Shown one piece after another: positions 1-5,766 of a stretch of 7,471 nucleotides of DNA. Each line of letters starts with the position of its first letter. The stretch's first letter is position 1. The translations under genes and the position numbers were made by a program. The DNA comes from an uncultured Clostridia bacterium. Lineage in GTDB: Bacteria; Bacillota; Clostridia; Oscillospirales; Acutalibacteraceae. The stretch is from the NCBI GenBank assembly GCA_937902305.1, contig CALDHV010000175.1, positions 1-7,471 of the forward strand, read 5' to 3'. A model generated the notes under the pieces. That model made no database searches and was not told where the DNA came from. It saw only the letters and a list, made by a program, of their open reading frames with translations.

Positions 1-1309
1 CTCGCACAACGCGGTTATCGCTCATCCGCGCCTCAGTATAGCCGTCGCGCCGGGCTTCCAGCAGGGCGCGTTGCTCTGTTCCGACCAGCCGCGCCGAGAT
101 GCGCCCCGATATTTCCTCTTGGATGGCGGTCAGTTCCCTGAGCCACGCCACCTTGGTGTCCGCGTCCACGGGATCGGGCATTTGCGCCGCCGGCGTTCCT
201 ACCCGCGGGGAGTATATGAACGTGAAAAGGGATGTAAAGCCGACCTCCTTGACAAGAGAAAGCGTGTCCTCGAACTCCGCCCGCGTTTCTCCGGGGAAGC
301 CGACGATAATATCACTGGTAAAGGAAATATCCGGCACGACCGACCGTGCATAGCGTATCAAAGACAGATACTGCTCACGGGTGTAGTGGCGATTCATCAC
401 CTTGAGCACGCGGTCATTGCCCGCCTGCACCGGCAGGTGGAAATGCCGCGATACCTTATCGCAGGCGGCGATCGTGTCAAACAGCTCGCGGGAGGCGTCC
501 CGCGGGTGCGAGGTCATAAAGCGGAGGATAAAATCGCCGGGGATGTCGTTGATCGCGCGCAAAAGGTCGGAAAAGCGCATCCCGTAGCCCTCGGCTTTGC
601 CGTAGGAGTTGACATTCTGCCCGAGCAGGGTGATCTCCTTATACCCCGCGGCGACCAGCGCCCGCGCCTCTGCGAGAATATCCTCCGGGGCACGACTGCG
701 CTCCCGCCCGCGGACATAGGGCACGATGCAATAGGTGCAGAAATTGTTGCACCCGTTCATAATAGGTAACCACGCCTTGAAATGACTGTCACGGCAGACC
801 GGCAAGCCCTCGGCGACCACACCGTCCTCGACCGGGATCTCGGTCACCGGCTCGCGGGAGCGCAACGCCTTGAGCATCAGCTCCGGGAAGCGGTGGATGA
901 CGTGCGTACCGAACACCAGCCCGACAAAGGGGTAGCTTTCGCGGAGCTTTTCGGCAATATGTGGTTGTTGTGCCATACAACCGCAGACCGCAATGAGCAG
1001 ATTTTTATGCTCCCGCTTGAGGCTTTTGAGCCGTCCGACGTTGCCGAAAACCCGGTCGGAGGCGTGCTCCCGCACCGCGCAGGTGTTGAAGAGGATAAAG
1101 TCCGCATCCTCGGGCGTTTCGGTGAAGCCGAATCCCATCAGAGCCAGCATTCCCTTGATATGCTCCGAGTCGGACACATTCTGCTGACAGCCGAAGGTAC
1201 GCACGAGCGCCAGGGGCTGTGCGATGCCGAGCGCGGCGTAATATTCCCGCACGGCGTCGGCAAAAACGCGCTGTGCGTCCTTTTCTTCCTGCGTGATGAT
1301 CCGGGTCAT
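1..1309 (-). CDS. miaB: tRNA-2-methylthio-N6-dimethylallyladenosine synthase MiaB (3' end cut by window edge)
   Basis: This radical-SAM methylthiotransferase adds the 2-methylthio group to i6A37 of tRNAs reading UNN codons, in the cytoplasm. The frame was read on the complement; 436 codons are visible and the gene leaves the window inside the C-terminal TRAM domain. The N-terminal MTTase domain shows the three cluster-binding cysteines C41 (FGCQQN), C77 (NTCAVRE) and C111 (CGCMAQ). The radical-SAM motif CNNFCTYC gives C187, C191 and C194, followed by IVPYVRGRERSR, which is typical of MiaB rather than MtaB or RimO. A SDIIVGFPGET motif follows near residue 355. An ATG at 1309 was chosen; AGGAAAGG lies upstream at a rather long spacing of 13 bases. 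The first ~35 residues precede the conserved domain, as in other clostridial MiaB proteins. The gene has its own promoter and is not co-transcribed with the small gene upstream. Confidence 0.95.
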   Translation of the reverse strand, partial: MTRIITQEEKDAQRVFADAVREYYAALGIAQPLALVRTFGCQQNVSDSEHIKGMLALMGFGFTETPEDADFILFNTCAVREHASDRVFGNVGRLKSLKREHKNLLIAVCGCMAQQPHIAEKLRESYPFVGLVFGTHVIHRFPELMLKALRSREPVTEIPVEDGVVAEGLPVCRDSHFKAWLPIMNGCNNFCTYCIVPYVRGRERSRAPEDILAEARALVAAGYKEITLLGQNVNSYGKAEGYGMRFSDLLRAINDIPGDFILRFMTSHPRDASRELFDTIAACDKVSRHFHLPVQAGNDRVLKVMNRHYTREQYLSLIRYARSVVPDISFTSDIIVGFPGETRAEFEDTLSLVKEVGFTSLFTFIYSPRVGTPAAQMPDPVDADTKVAWLRELTAIQEEISGRISARLVGTEQRALLEARRDGYTEARMSDNRVVR

Positions 1310-1346
1310 AAATCGGCGGCACCCTTTCCTGCGTATAACTAATTTG

Positions 1347-1375
1347 ATTATAGCAAAAAACGCACGATAATGCAA
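1347..1375 (-). promoter_or_regulatory. sigma-A promoter of miaB
   Basis: On the complement a TTGCAT -35 (1370-1375) and a perfect TATAAT -10 (1347-1352) are separated by 17 bases. Transcription would start near 1340, about 30 bases before the miaB start codon. Confidence 0.7.
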
Positions 1376-1401
1376 CCCGAAAAGCAGAAAAAAACATCGG
1401 C

Positions 1402-1438
1402 AAAATGAAAATAAAAGGAGCGAGATAAAATCCCGCTC
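1402..1438 (-). terminator. rho-independent terminator of the small gene upstream of miaB
   Basis: On the complement a 9-bp stem (GAGCGGGAT / ATCTCGCTC, one G-U pair) with a TTT loop occupies 1418-1438. It is followed by CTTTTATTTTC. It lies 17 bases after the stop codon of the small gene at 1455 and just before the miaB promoter, so it separates two transcription units. Confidence 0.8.
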
Positions 1439-1454
1439 TGTTTAAGCGTTTTTC

Positions 1455-1652
1455 TTATAATACCGTCAGCGTAATTTCGTTTTTCAAGGCGTCGTCCGGG
1501 CAGTAGCGATACCGGATGTCCTTCGCCGCGTTGCGAATAAGGGCTTGACGGAGCCAGTCCGTTTGCTCGGTCGGGTCGTATCGGTCGCCGTTATAGCACA
1601 GGCGCATCGTGACCGATCCCGTCTGCGCGGAATATTCCGCCTGCACCCGCAT
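1455..1652 (-). CDS. 65-aa protein resembling the C-terminal end of SpoIIAB/RsbW-type ATPases; possible gene remnant
   Basis: The reading frame encodes 65 residues with strongly coding-like GC-rich third positions. Residues 13-32 (SVTMRLCYNGDRYDPTEQTD) followed by ALIRNAAKDIRYRY and a final EITLTVL strand resemble the last third of HATPase_c_2 proteins (anti-sigma kinases). These end with a beta strand, a D/N-G-x-x-F/Y-D-P turn, a helix and a final strand. The ATP-binding N and G1 boxes that should precede it are absent, so the protein cannot be an active kinase alone. An ATG at 1652 was chosen because the upstream in-frame ATGs lie inside or before the -10 box. The predicted transcript starts only 2-4 bases before this ATG, so translation would be leaderless. 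It has its own promoter and terminator. It may be a truncated relic; the family assignment is a weak pattern judgement. Confidence 0.4.
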   Translation of the reverse strand: MRVQAEYSAQTGSVTMRLCYNGDRYDPTEQTDWLRQALIRNAAKDIRYRYCPDDALKNEITLTVL

Positions 1653-1662
1653 TTCGAGTGAC

Positions 1663-1691
1663 ATTATACATTTATATCCCACGTATGTCAA
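1663..1691 (-). promoter_or_regulatory. perfect-consensus sigma-A promoter (TTGACA-17-TATAAT)
   Basis: On the complement TTGACA (1686-1691) and TATAAT (1663-1668) are separated by exactly 17 bases. The predicted start point is near 1655, almost at the ATG of the 65-codon frame. The next transcription signal downstream is the terminator at 1402-1438, giving a unit of roughly 250 bases. Confidence 0.75.
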
Positions 1692-1779
1692 CACGAAAAG
1701 CCGAACAATTCTGCCCTAAAATGTAAAATAAGCATTTTGTATTCCGCCGAGCAACCCGCAAATTTGATTGAAATAATTT

Positions 1780-1808
1780 TTGCAATCCGTCGCCAAACAG
1801 TTTATACT
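1780..1808 (+). promoter_or_regulatory. promoter of the GH42 relic
   Basis: TTGCAA (1780-1785) and TATACT (1803-1808) are separated by 17 bases. They lie upstream of a GGAG ribosome binding site (1830-1833) and the ATG at 1842. Between this and the opposing promoter lies an inverted repeat AAAATG...CATTTT (about 1719-1739), which may be an operator. Confidence 0.55.
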
Positions 1809-1841
1809 GACAGCATAGCCAACAAGAACGGAGTGGTGTAT

Positions 1842-2017
1842 ATGGTGCAGATCAAACCGCTCTATTTGGGTGCGGCATGGTATCCCGAGGACTGGGACGA
1901 AACGGGAACAGAGCGAGATATCGCTTTGACGGCACTTATACCGATCTCCTCACCGGAAAAACATATCATGGAATTGCCTCGCCGGATCCGTATCAGTGCA
2001 TGATACTGACACGCTGA
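1842..2017 (+). pseudogene. GH42 beta-galactosidase relic: 5' and 3' ends joined after a large internal deletion
   Basis: The ATG at 1842 follows GGAG with an 8-base spacer. It opens a frame starting MVQIKPLYLGAAWYPEDWDE and continuing to ERDIAL (~1927), which is the characteristic first beta strand of family 42 beta-galactosidases (LGAAYYPEDW, E/K-x-DI-x-L). From about 1922 the sequence, read one frame over, gives RFDGTYTDLLTGKTYHG and ends DPYQCMILTR at a TGA (2015-2017). That is the small C-terminal beta domain ending of the same family (Y-TDLLTG ... PY.x.L). About 600 of the ~650-690 family residues, including both catalytic glutamates, are missing, and the two ends are in different frames. 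The original frame runs on to a stop at 2001-2003 as nonsense. The enzyme would have hydrolysed beta-galactosides in the cytosol. The promoter and start are intact, so decay looks recent, or the join is an assembly error. Confidence 0.75.
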
Positions 2018-2169
2018 CATCAAATGCGGGAGAAAAAGCCAAAACACCACAACGACTCACATTCGACCGTCACCGAGCATACCGCCAACAAATGGCAACA
2101 GCCGTAGGAGGCGGTGCCCTCGACACCCCCTTACAAATTGTTTTAATCAATTAGGCGATACGCTCAGCA
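2018..2169. other. gene-free spacer with repeat fragments
   Basis: No coding frame is supported here. It contains AACAGCCGTAGG (2097-2108), which recurs inverted at 7256-7267, a GGTG/CACC imperfect stem (2113-2127) and an AATTG/CAATT inverted repeat (2136-2152). Confidence 0.5.
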
Positions 2170-2200
2170 GGCGGGCACGGAGACCCGCCCCTACGGTTTC
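2170..2200. repeat. dispersed GC-rich hairpin repeat, copy 1
   Basis: GGCGGG (2170-2175) and CCCGCC (2184-2189) form a stem. They are followed by a core CGCCCCTACGGTTTC (2186-2200) that is repeated exactly at 7308-7322. From memory, elements of the form GGCGGGC...GCCCGCCCCTACGG are common dispersed intergenic repeats in Oscillospirales genomes. Confidence 0.7.
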
Positions 2201-2246
2201 GTTGTTGGTTTGCGGTTCAGTCGACGGCAGGAGACATCATCCCTCC

Positions 2247-2325
2247 CATGCGCCGCAGCGCATATCGAGTGGCGAAGCAACATATCATGCGCCGCAGCGC
2301 ATATCGAAAATCCCGCAAGGGATTT
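2247..2325. repeat. array of four small tetraloop-like hairpins spaced by ATATC
   Basis: Two identical ATGCGC-CGCA-GCGCAT hairpins (2248-2263 and 2287-2302), part of a 22-base direct repeat with 39-base period, flank a weaker GTGGC-GAA-GCAAC hairpin (2269-2281). They are followed by a perfect 7-bp AAATCCC-GCAA-GGGATTT hairpin (2308-2325). The last hairpin lies 20 bases past the GH130 stop. On the complement it is followed by TTTTCG, so it may also act as a weak terminator for that operon. Confidence 0.7.
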
Positions 2326-2345
2326 ATTTCGCCGAAAAGCCCGGC

Positions 2346-3368
2346 TCATTCATCGGTCAGATAGTCAAGCAGCCGACCGATGTCGGTCGTTGCCTGACAG
2401 CAGTAGCGATCCCCTGCACCGTAGTAAACATACAGCGTTTTCTCGACGACGAATGCCCCGGTCGGGAAAACACAGCCACCGTAAAAACCCGATGTTTCAT
2501 AATCGTGTTCCGGAACCATGATCGGTTCTTTTGTCCGTGCAATGATTTTTTCGGGATCGTTAAGGTCAAGCAGCATCGCTCCGACGGCATACGCTCCCCG
2601 TTCCCCCTCGCTCACACCGTGATACAGAAAAAGCCAGCCCTTTTCGGTTTTGATCGGCGGTGTGCTCCCGCCGATTTTTTGGGCTTCCCACGGCTGTTCT
2701 CCCTTGCACAGCAGTTTGTAGTTGTCCCATTCGAGCAGATCGTCGGAATAAGAGATCCAGATAGATGGCTTTTCGCATCCGTTACTTTCACCAACTCTGT
2801 TTTGTGAACGGGAGAGCATCACATACCGTCCGCCGATCTTTTCGGGGAAGAAAAACACATCCCTGTCATCGTGGCGGCTGTCGGTTATTTTGCCGAGTTT
2901 CTTCCAATGGATCATGTCCTTTGAAACGGCGAGGAATGTCATGGATTCGTTGGTATGTAAGATCTTCGGCAAGCACTCCGGCAGATCCTCCGGCACATAT
3001 TCCGTTCTTTCTTCTTTCGGAAGCCAGTATTTCCCCGTCGGATACGGTCTTGCGGCATAGGTCATCACATACCAGCCGTCCATTTTGATCACCCTCGGGT
3101 CTTCTATGCCGTTGCCGTCAAGACAATCTTCATCCGGCGACAGGATCGGTTTGTCAAAGCATCTGGTGAAATGAACACCGTCCGTTGATTTGGCAAGACC
3201 GATGCTGATCGTATGTTTATCGTCATCTGCAGCGGCACGGTAGAACAGATAAAATACCCCGTCTTCATAAATACATGCCGGATTCAATGTGCCCAGATCC
3301 TCGAAACCGCTTCCGCTCTTTGCCGTCAGGATCGGGTTGGATCCGCATTTTGTTAAACGGTAGCCCAT
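2346..3368 (-). CDS. GH130 family beta-mannoside phosphorylase-like enzyme
   Basis: The 340-residue protein has the five-bladed-propeller pattern of GH130, whose members phosphorolyse or hydrolyse beta-mannosides. Motifs in order are NPILTAK (11-17), LNPACIYEDGVFYLFYR (28-44), GIEDPRV (87-93), DDRDVFFFPEKIGGRYVMLSR (167-187), KIGGSTPPIKTEKGWLFLYHGV (231-252) and YYGAGD (315-320). R169, R187 and H250 have the spacing of the phosphate-contacting Arg/Arg/His set that I recall from mannoside phosphorylases. This favours phosphorolysis over hydrolysis, but substrate cannot be told. There is no signal peptide, so it is cytosolic. The ATG at 3368 is set by AGGAG seven bases upstream; an in-frame ATG at 3488 lies over the preceding gene and is rejected. 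It is the last gene of the operon and starts one base after the rubredoxin-like stop, suggesting coupled translation. Confidence 0.88.
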   Translation of the reverse strand: MGYRLTKCGSNPILTAKSGSGFEDLGTLNPACIYEDGVFYLFYRAAADDDKHTISIGLAKSTDGVHFTRCFDKPILSPDEDCLDGNGIEDPRVIKMDGWYVMTYAARPYPTGKYWLPKEERTEYVPEDLPECLPKILHTNESMTFLAVSKDMIHWKKLGKITDSRHDDRDVFFFPEKIGGRYVMLSRSQNRVGESNGCEKPSIWISYSDDLLEWDNYKLLCKGEQPWEAQKIGGSTPPIKTEKGWLFLYHGVSEGERGAYAVGAMLLDLNDPEKIIARTKEPIMVPEHDYETSGFYGGCVFPTGAFVVEKTLYVYYGAGDRYCCQATTDIGRLLDYLTDE

Positions 3369-3369
3369 A

Positions 3370-3498
3370 TCAATTCTCCTCTTTTTTCTCTTTTTCTTCC
3401 TCAAATTTTGAGGAATCACACCCACAAACGGGGCAGACTTCGGGCGGTCGTTCACCGACATGGTTGTAACCGCAGACTTTGCAAACATATTCTTTCAT
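3370..3498 (-). CDS. 42-aa rubredoxin-like metal-binding protein
   Basis: The ATG at 3498 is preceded by AAAGGAG with an 8-base spacer. The protein runs MKEYVCKVCGYNHVGERPPE then VCPVCGCDSSKF and ends in a charged, glutamate- and lysine-rich tail. The two CxxC knuckles (C6-x2-C9 and C22-x2-C25) with VCGY and PEVCPVCG match the C-terminal rubredoxin domain of rubrerythrin, or 'rubredoxin-like' zinc ribbons, rather than a full ~53-residue rubredoxin. It could bind Fe for electron transfer or Zn structurally; the sequence does not decide. It starts 18 bases after the GH16 stop and ends one base before GH130. The purine-rich codons of its tail carry the GH130 ribosome binding site. A redox or metal protein inside a glycosidase operon is unexpected. 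Confidence 0.85.
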   Translation of the reverse strand: MKEYVCKVCGYNHVGERPPEVCPVCGCDSSKFEEEKEKKEEN

Positions 3499-3516
3499 TT
3501 GATCCGCTCCTTTCGG

Positions 3517-4308
3517 TCACAGCGTGATCTCTCCGTCACGCCTGTCCTGTAAGATCCCGTCTTTATCCTGATACAGCCGGATATATTCATATTCATCATA
3601 TGATGCGGTCACACCCGCCTGCGCCGCCTTTGTCGGATCATTGATCGTGTGACTGAGAATGATGTGCATCGGCTGATGAAAATCCCGGAAATACGCATCG
3701 GTGATATCAATGGCAACGGAACAGTTGCCGTCTACATAAAACTCCATCACCTGCGGTGTCCACAGCAATCCGATCCTGTGGAATCGCCCGGACAGCGTGT
3801 CGCCGCCGGTCAGATAGGTGTTGCGCAGTGTCCAATGGGTTTGAGAAGCAAACTGATCATGGTGCAGATGCTCCTCCCCATAGATCGGCTGACCGTTTTC
3901 ATCCTTATCGTACCACCAGCGGTGGAGATTATGAGCCAAGCGGTCATCTCTGCCGAAATTTTCATAGATGTCCACTTCGGGCAATCGGTCAAACGGAAGG
4001 CTTGCCGAATTAAGCCAAAAAGCAGAACAGGCACCCGGTCGGTGTGACAGTTTGGCTGATATCTCAATATATCCGTATTGAAAATACAAACTGTGCTTTG
4101 TCTGGATCTCGCACCCCGTCATCCCGTGCAGTGACCGATCCTGCAGATCCGCCCCGATGAACAGTTTCCCGTCCTTGACGAATGCAAGATTCTCACAACC
4201 TTCGGCATTTTCTCCGTTGCGGTCATTATAGATCACCCACCGCTCCCGGTCGAGCGATCCGCTTCGAAAATCATCCTCGTATACAAGCCTCAATCCGTTG
4301 ATCTTCAA
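3517..4308 (-). CDS. GH16 family glycoside hydrolase, cytosolic, TTG start
   Basis: The 263-residue protein matches the concanavalin-like jelly roll of GH16 (laminarinases, lichenases, agarases and relatives). It opens LVYEDDFRSGSLDRERW, then has GCEIQTK (65-71), the cradle strand YGYIEISAKL (78-87) and AFWLN (96-100). The catalytic motif EVDIYE gives nucleophile E111, assisting D113 and acid/base E116, in the beta-bulge ExDxxE form. Later WTPQVMEFYVDG (~183-194) is the usual penultimate strand. There is no N-terminal signal, although most GH16 enzymes are secreted, so it should cut imported oligosaccharides. No ATG is available before residue 63. A TTG at 4308 is supported by AGGAGG seven bases upstream, and it overlaps the ThuA stop by four bases (TTGA). 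Substrate (beta-1,3/1,4-glucan, galactan or other) is not predictable. Confidence 0.88.
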   Translation of the reverse strand: MKINGLRLVYEDDFRSGSLDRERWVIYNDRNGENAEGCENLAFVKDGKLFIGADLQDRSLHGMTGCEIQTKHSLYFQYGYIEISAKLSHRPGACSAFWLNSASLPFDRLPEVDIYENFGRDDRLAHNLHRWWYDKDENGQPIYGEEHLHHDQFASQTHWTLRNTYLTGGDTLSGRFHRIGLLWTPQVMEFYVDGNCSVAIDITDAYFRDFHQPMHIILSHTINDPTKAAQAGVTASYDEYEYIRLYQDKDGILQDRRDGEITL

Positions 4309-5090
4309 TCTTCTTCCTCCTCCTGCGTATCGGCATCGACATAAGGCGTCAGTTTTGTCCCGTCTTTCAAACAGTCCTCCGGCGCCTGTTGTTCAAATGA
4401 TCCGGCGACACCGGTCAGTCTGACCTCGGCATTTGCCCATCTGACGGCATTGACGATGATCCGCCGAATATATCTGTTTTTGAAACTGTTGAATGTTTCG
4501 TGCCCCGGTTGGAAATAAAAAACCTTTCCGAACCCGCAATTCCAGCAACACCCGGAACGAAATACCTCTCCTCCCCTGTACCAGCCGATGAAAACCAATT
4601 CATCCGGGGTAGGGATATTGAAGTGTTCTCCGTAAACTTCTTCCGTTCCCAATTCGATATAGGACGGAATGCCCTTGGCGATCGGGTGAGCAGGCGCCAC
4701 CGTCCACAGCCGCTCATAATCGTCATTCCTACACCGAAGCGTACAACTGCCCATACCGACCAGTGCCCGAAACGGCTTGGCATAATGAGATGAATGCAAA
4801 GCGATCAATCCCATTCCCCGCTGCACCCGGTTGGCAATATCTTCGGCAAGAGAATCGGGAATATCGTTCTGGATGGCGTGTCCCCACCAAATCAGGACAT
4901 CCGTATCATCCAGTATTTCTTTCGGTAATCCGAACTCGGGTTGATCCTGCGTGGCGATCCTCACGGAAAAGTCATCTTCTTTTGATAAGAATCCGGCAAG
5001 AGCGCCGTGGATCCCCTCCGGGTAGACCGCCGCCATCTCGGGCATCGTTCTCTCATGGTAGTTCTCATTCCATACCGTCACCTTGATCAT
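4305..5090 (-). CDS. ThuA-like trehalose-utilisation family protein
   Basis: The 261-residue protein belongs to the ThuA/PF06283 family, which has a flavodoxin/amidotransferase-like fold. Family markers in order are VTVWNENYHE near the start, VLIWWGHAIQ (~86-95), GMGLIALHSSHYAKPF (~114-129), HPIAKGI (~158-164), TEEVYGEHFNIP (~172-183), GGEVFRSGC (~197-205), GKVFYFQPGHETF (~212-224) and NAVRWAN (~240). ThuA genes are linked to trehalose and keto-sugar metabolism, but the reaction is not firmly established. The ATG at 5090 follows GGGAGG with an 8-base spacer; an earlier in-frame ATG at 5246 is upstream of the promoter and rejected. It is the first gene of the minus-strand operon. A tail QEEEED encodes the GH16 ribosome binding site. 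Confidence 0.88.
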   Translation of the reverse strand: MIKVTVWNENYHERTMPEMAAVYPEGIHGALAGFLSKEDDFSVRIATQDQPEFGLPKEILDDTDVLIWWGHAIQNDIPDSLAEDIANRVQRGMGLIALHSSHYAKPFRALVGMGSCTLRCRNDDYERLWTVAPAHPIAKGIPSYIELGTEEVYGEHFNIPTPDELVFIGWYRGGEVFRSGCCWNCGFGKVFYFQPGHETFNSFKNRYIRRIIVNAVRWANAEVRLTGVAGSFEQQAPEDCLKDGTKLTPYVDADTQEEEED

Positions 5091-5160
5091 GAGCTGTTCC
5101 TCCCCATTCGATCGACCTATTTCTTTTGCCGAGCGATAGATCTTCTCTGAAACTGATATC

Positions 5161-5189
5161 ATGATACACGCAAACACAAAAATCGGCAA
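5161..5189 (-). promoter_or_regulatory. candidate promoter of the thuA-GH16-rubredoxin-GH130 operon
   Basis: On the complement TTGCCG (5184-5189) and TATCAT (5161-5166) are 17 bases apart, with a leader of about 64 bases to the ThuA start. Two overlapping palindromes, TGATATCA (5154-5161) and ATCATGAT (5158-5165), cover the -10 and start site and could be a regulator site. The weak -35 suggests regulated expression. Confidence 0.5.
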
Positions 5190-5239
5190 GTAATTATCTG
5201 CACAAAAGTAGGACAAAATGTGCAAACTGACCGTCACAG

Positions 5240-5268
5240 TTGACAAATATGATCGGTTGATATAGAAT
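5240..5268 (+). promoter_or_regulatory. promoter of the regulator locus, with start-site inverted repeat
   Basis: TTGACA (5240-5245) and TAGAAT (5263-5268) are 17 bases apart. Immediately downstream, CTGCC-CAGGT-GGCAG (5273-5287) spans the expected start site and could be an operator or a 5' hairpin. Confidence 0.65.
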
Positions 5269-5456
5269 AGTCCTGCCCAGGTGGCAGAACAGGGGATGTG
5301 TTATGAAAAACTTCTGCGGAAAAACGAACCGAACAAAATGCAAACCGTGAATATCCGACAGATCATCGCTTCGTTTTGATCCCGCTCTCTGTCGCACGGC
5401 TTTCAGATGCGGTTATCTTTGAGGTTTTTCTGAAATTGAGTGAAAGGGGTGTTACG

Positions 5457-5757
5457 GTGATCACAGAAGAAATACTCGGCAAGATCGCCCGGGCGGAAAT
5501 GATTATCTTCGGTTCGGGACCGTCGGCGTACGCATTCGATTATTCTGCGGCAGGTATCAACGGTGTCAATCTTGCCATGACACCGTCTGCATTTGCACTT
5601 GAAACGGCGCTCATAAAGGAATATACCCGCTATTTTCGCAAGGAGTGTGCCGCTGTTTTTGCGATCTGTCCCTTTTCCTTTGCGGAAAACCGGGATAATG
5701 CAAATGCATTTCGATACGAAAAATACCATGCCGTGCTGTCAAAGAGATCCATGGATT
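5457..5757 (+). pseudogene. N-terminal fragment resembling SGNH/GDSL-like proteins, fused out of frame to an AraC remnant
   Basis: The frame opens at a GTG (5457) preceded by AAAGGGG with a 7-base spacer. It reads through EMIIFGSGPSAYAFDYSAAG, then VNLAMTPSAFALETALIKEY, and later FAICPFSFAENRDN and YEKYHAVLSKR. A hydrophobic strand ending FGSG/S-x-A, then NLAM-x-x-x-x, a helix with LIKEY and a strand ending PxSF recalls cell-surface-polysaccharide-associated SGNH-like proteins. This is a pattern impression, not a search result. After about 5757 the same frame continues to a stop near 6029, but there it is only the shadow of the AraC domain, so the real homology ends abruptly. The upstream part of the open frame (5307-5456) has no recognisable identity and no ATG start. 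The fragment would be inactive. Confidence 0.45.
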
Positions 5758-5766
5758 CTCTGCCCG

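Noticed and set aside
71..1403. Several plus- and minus-strand open frames of 60-230 codons
   Set aside because: They are shadows of miaB, whose frame carries the Cys motifs and continues off the left edge.
2247..2307. Possible CRISPR array
   Set aside because: Only two copies of a 22-base unit, with a 17-base hairpin-forming spacer and no cas genes; it is better explained as a dispersed hairpin repeat.
3369..3488. N-terminal extension of the GH130 frame starting at 3488
   Set aside because: The extension (basic KKKRKKRR stretch) is the rubredoxin-like gene read in another frame, and AGGAG seven bases before 3368 fixes the start.
5091..5246. Hydrophobic N-terminal extension of ThuA (ILSYFCADNYLPIFVFACIM) as a possible signal or membrane anchor
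   Set aside because: It spans the promoter region, lacks a ribosome binding site, and the internal ATG at 5090 has GGGAGG and matches the family start.
5302..5376. Short frame YEKLLRKNEPNKMQTVNIRQ (complement of the AraC frames) as the lost middle of the AraC protein
   Set aside because: It could fit the linker of an AraC regulator, but 25 residues with no clear motif are too little to support the call.
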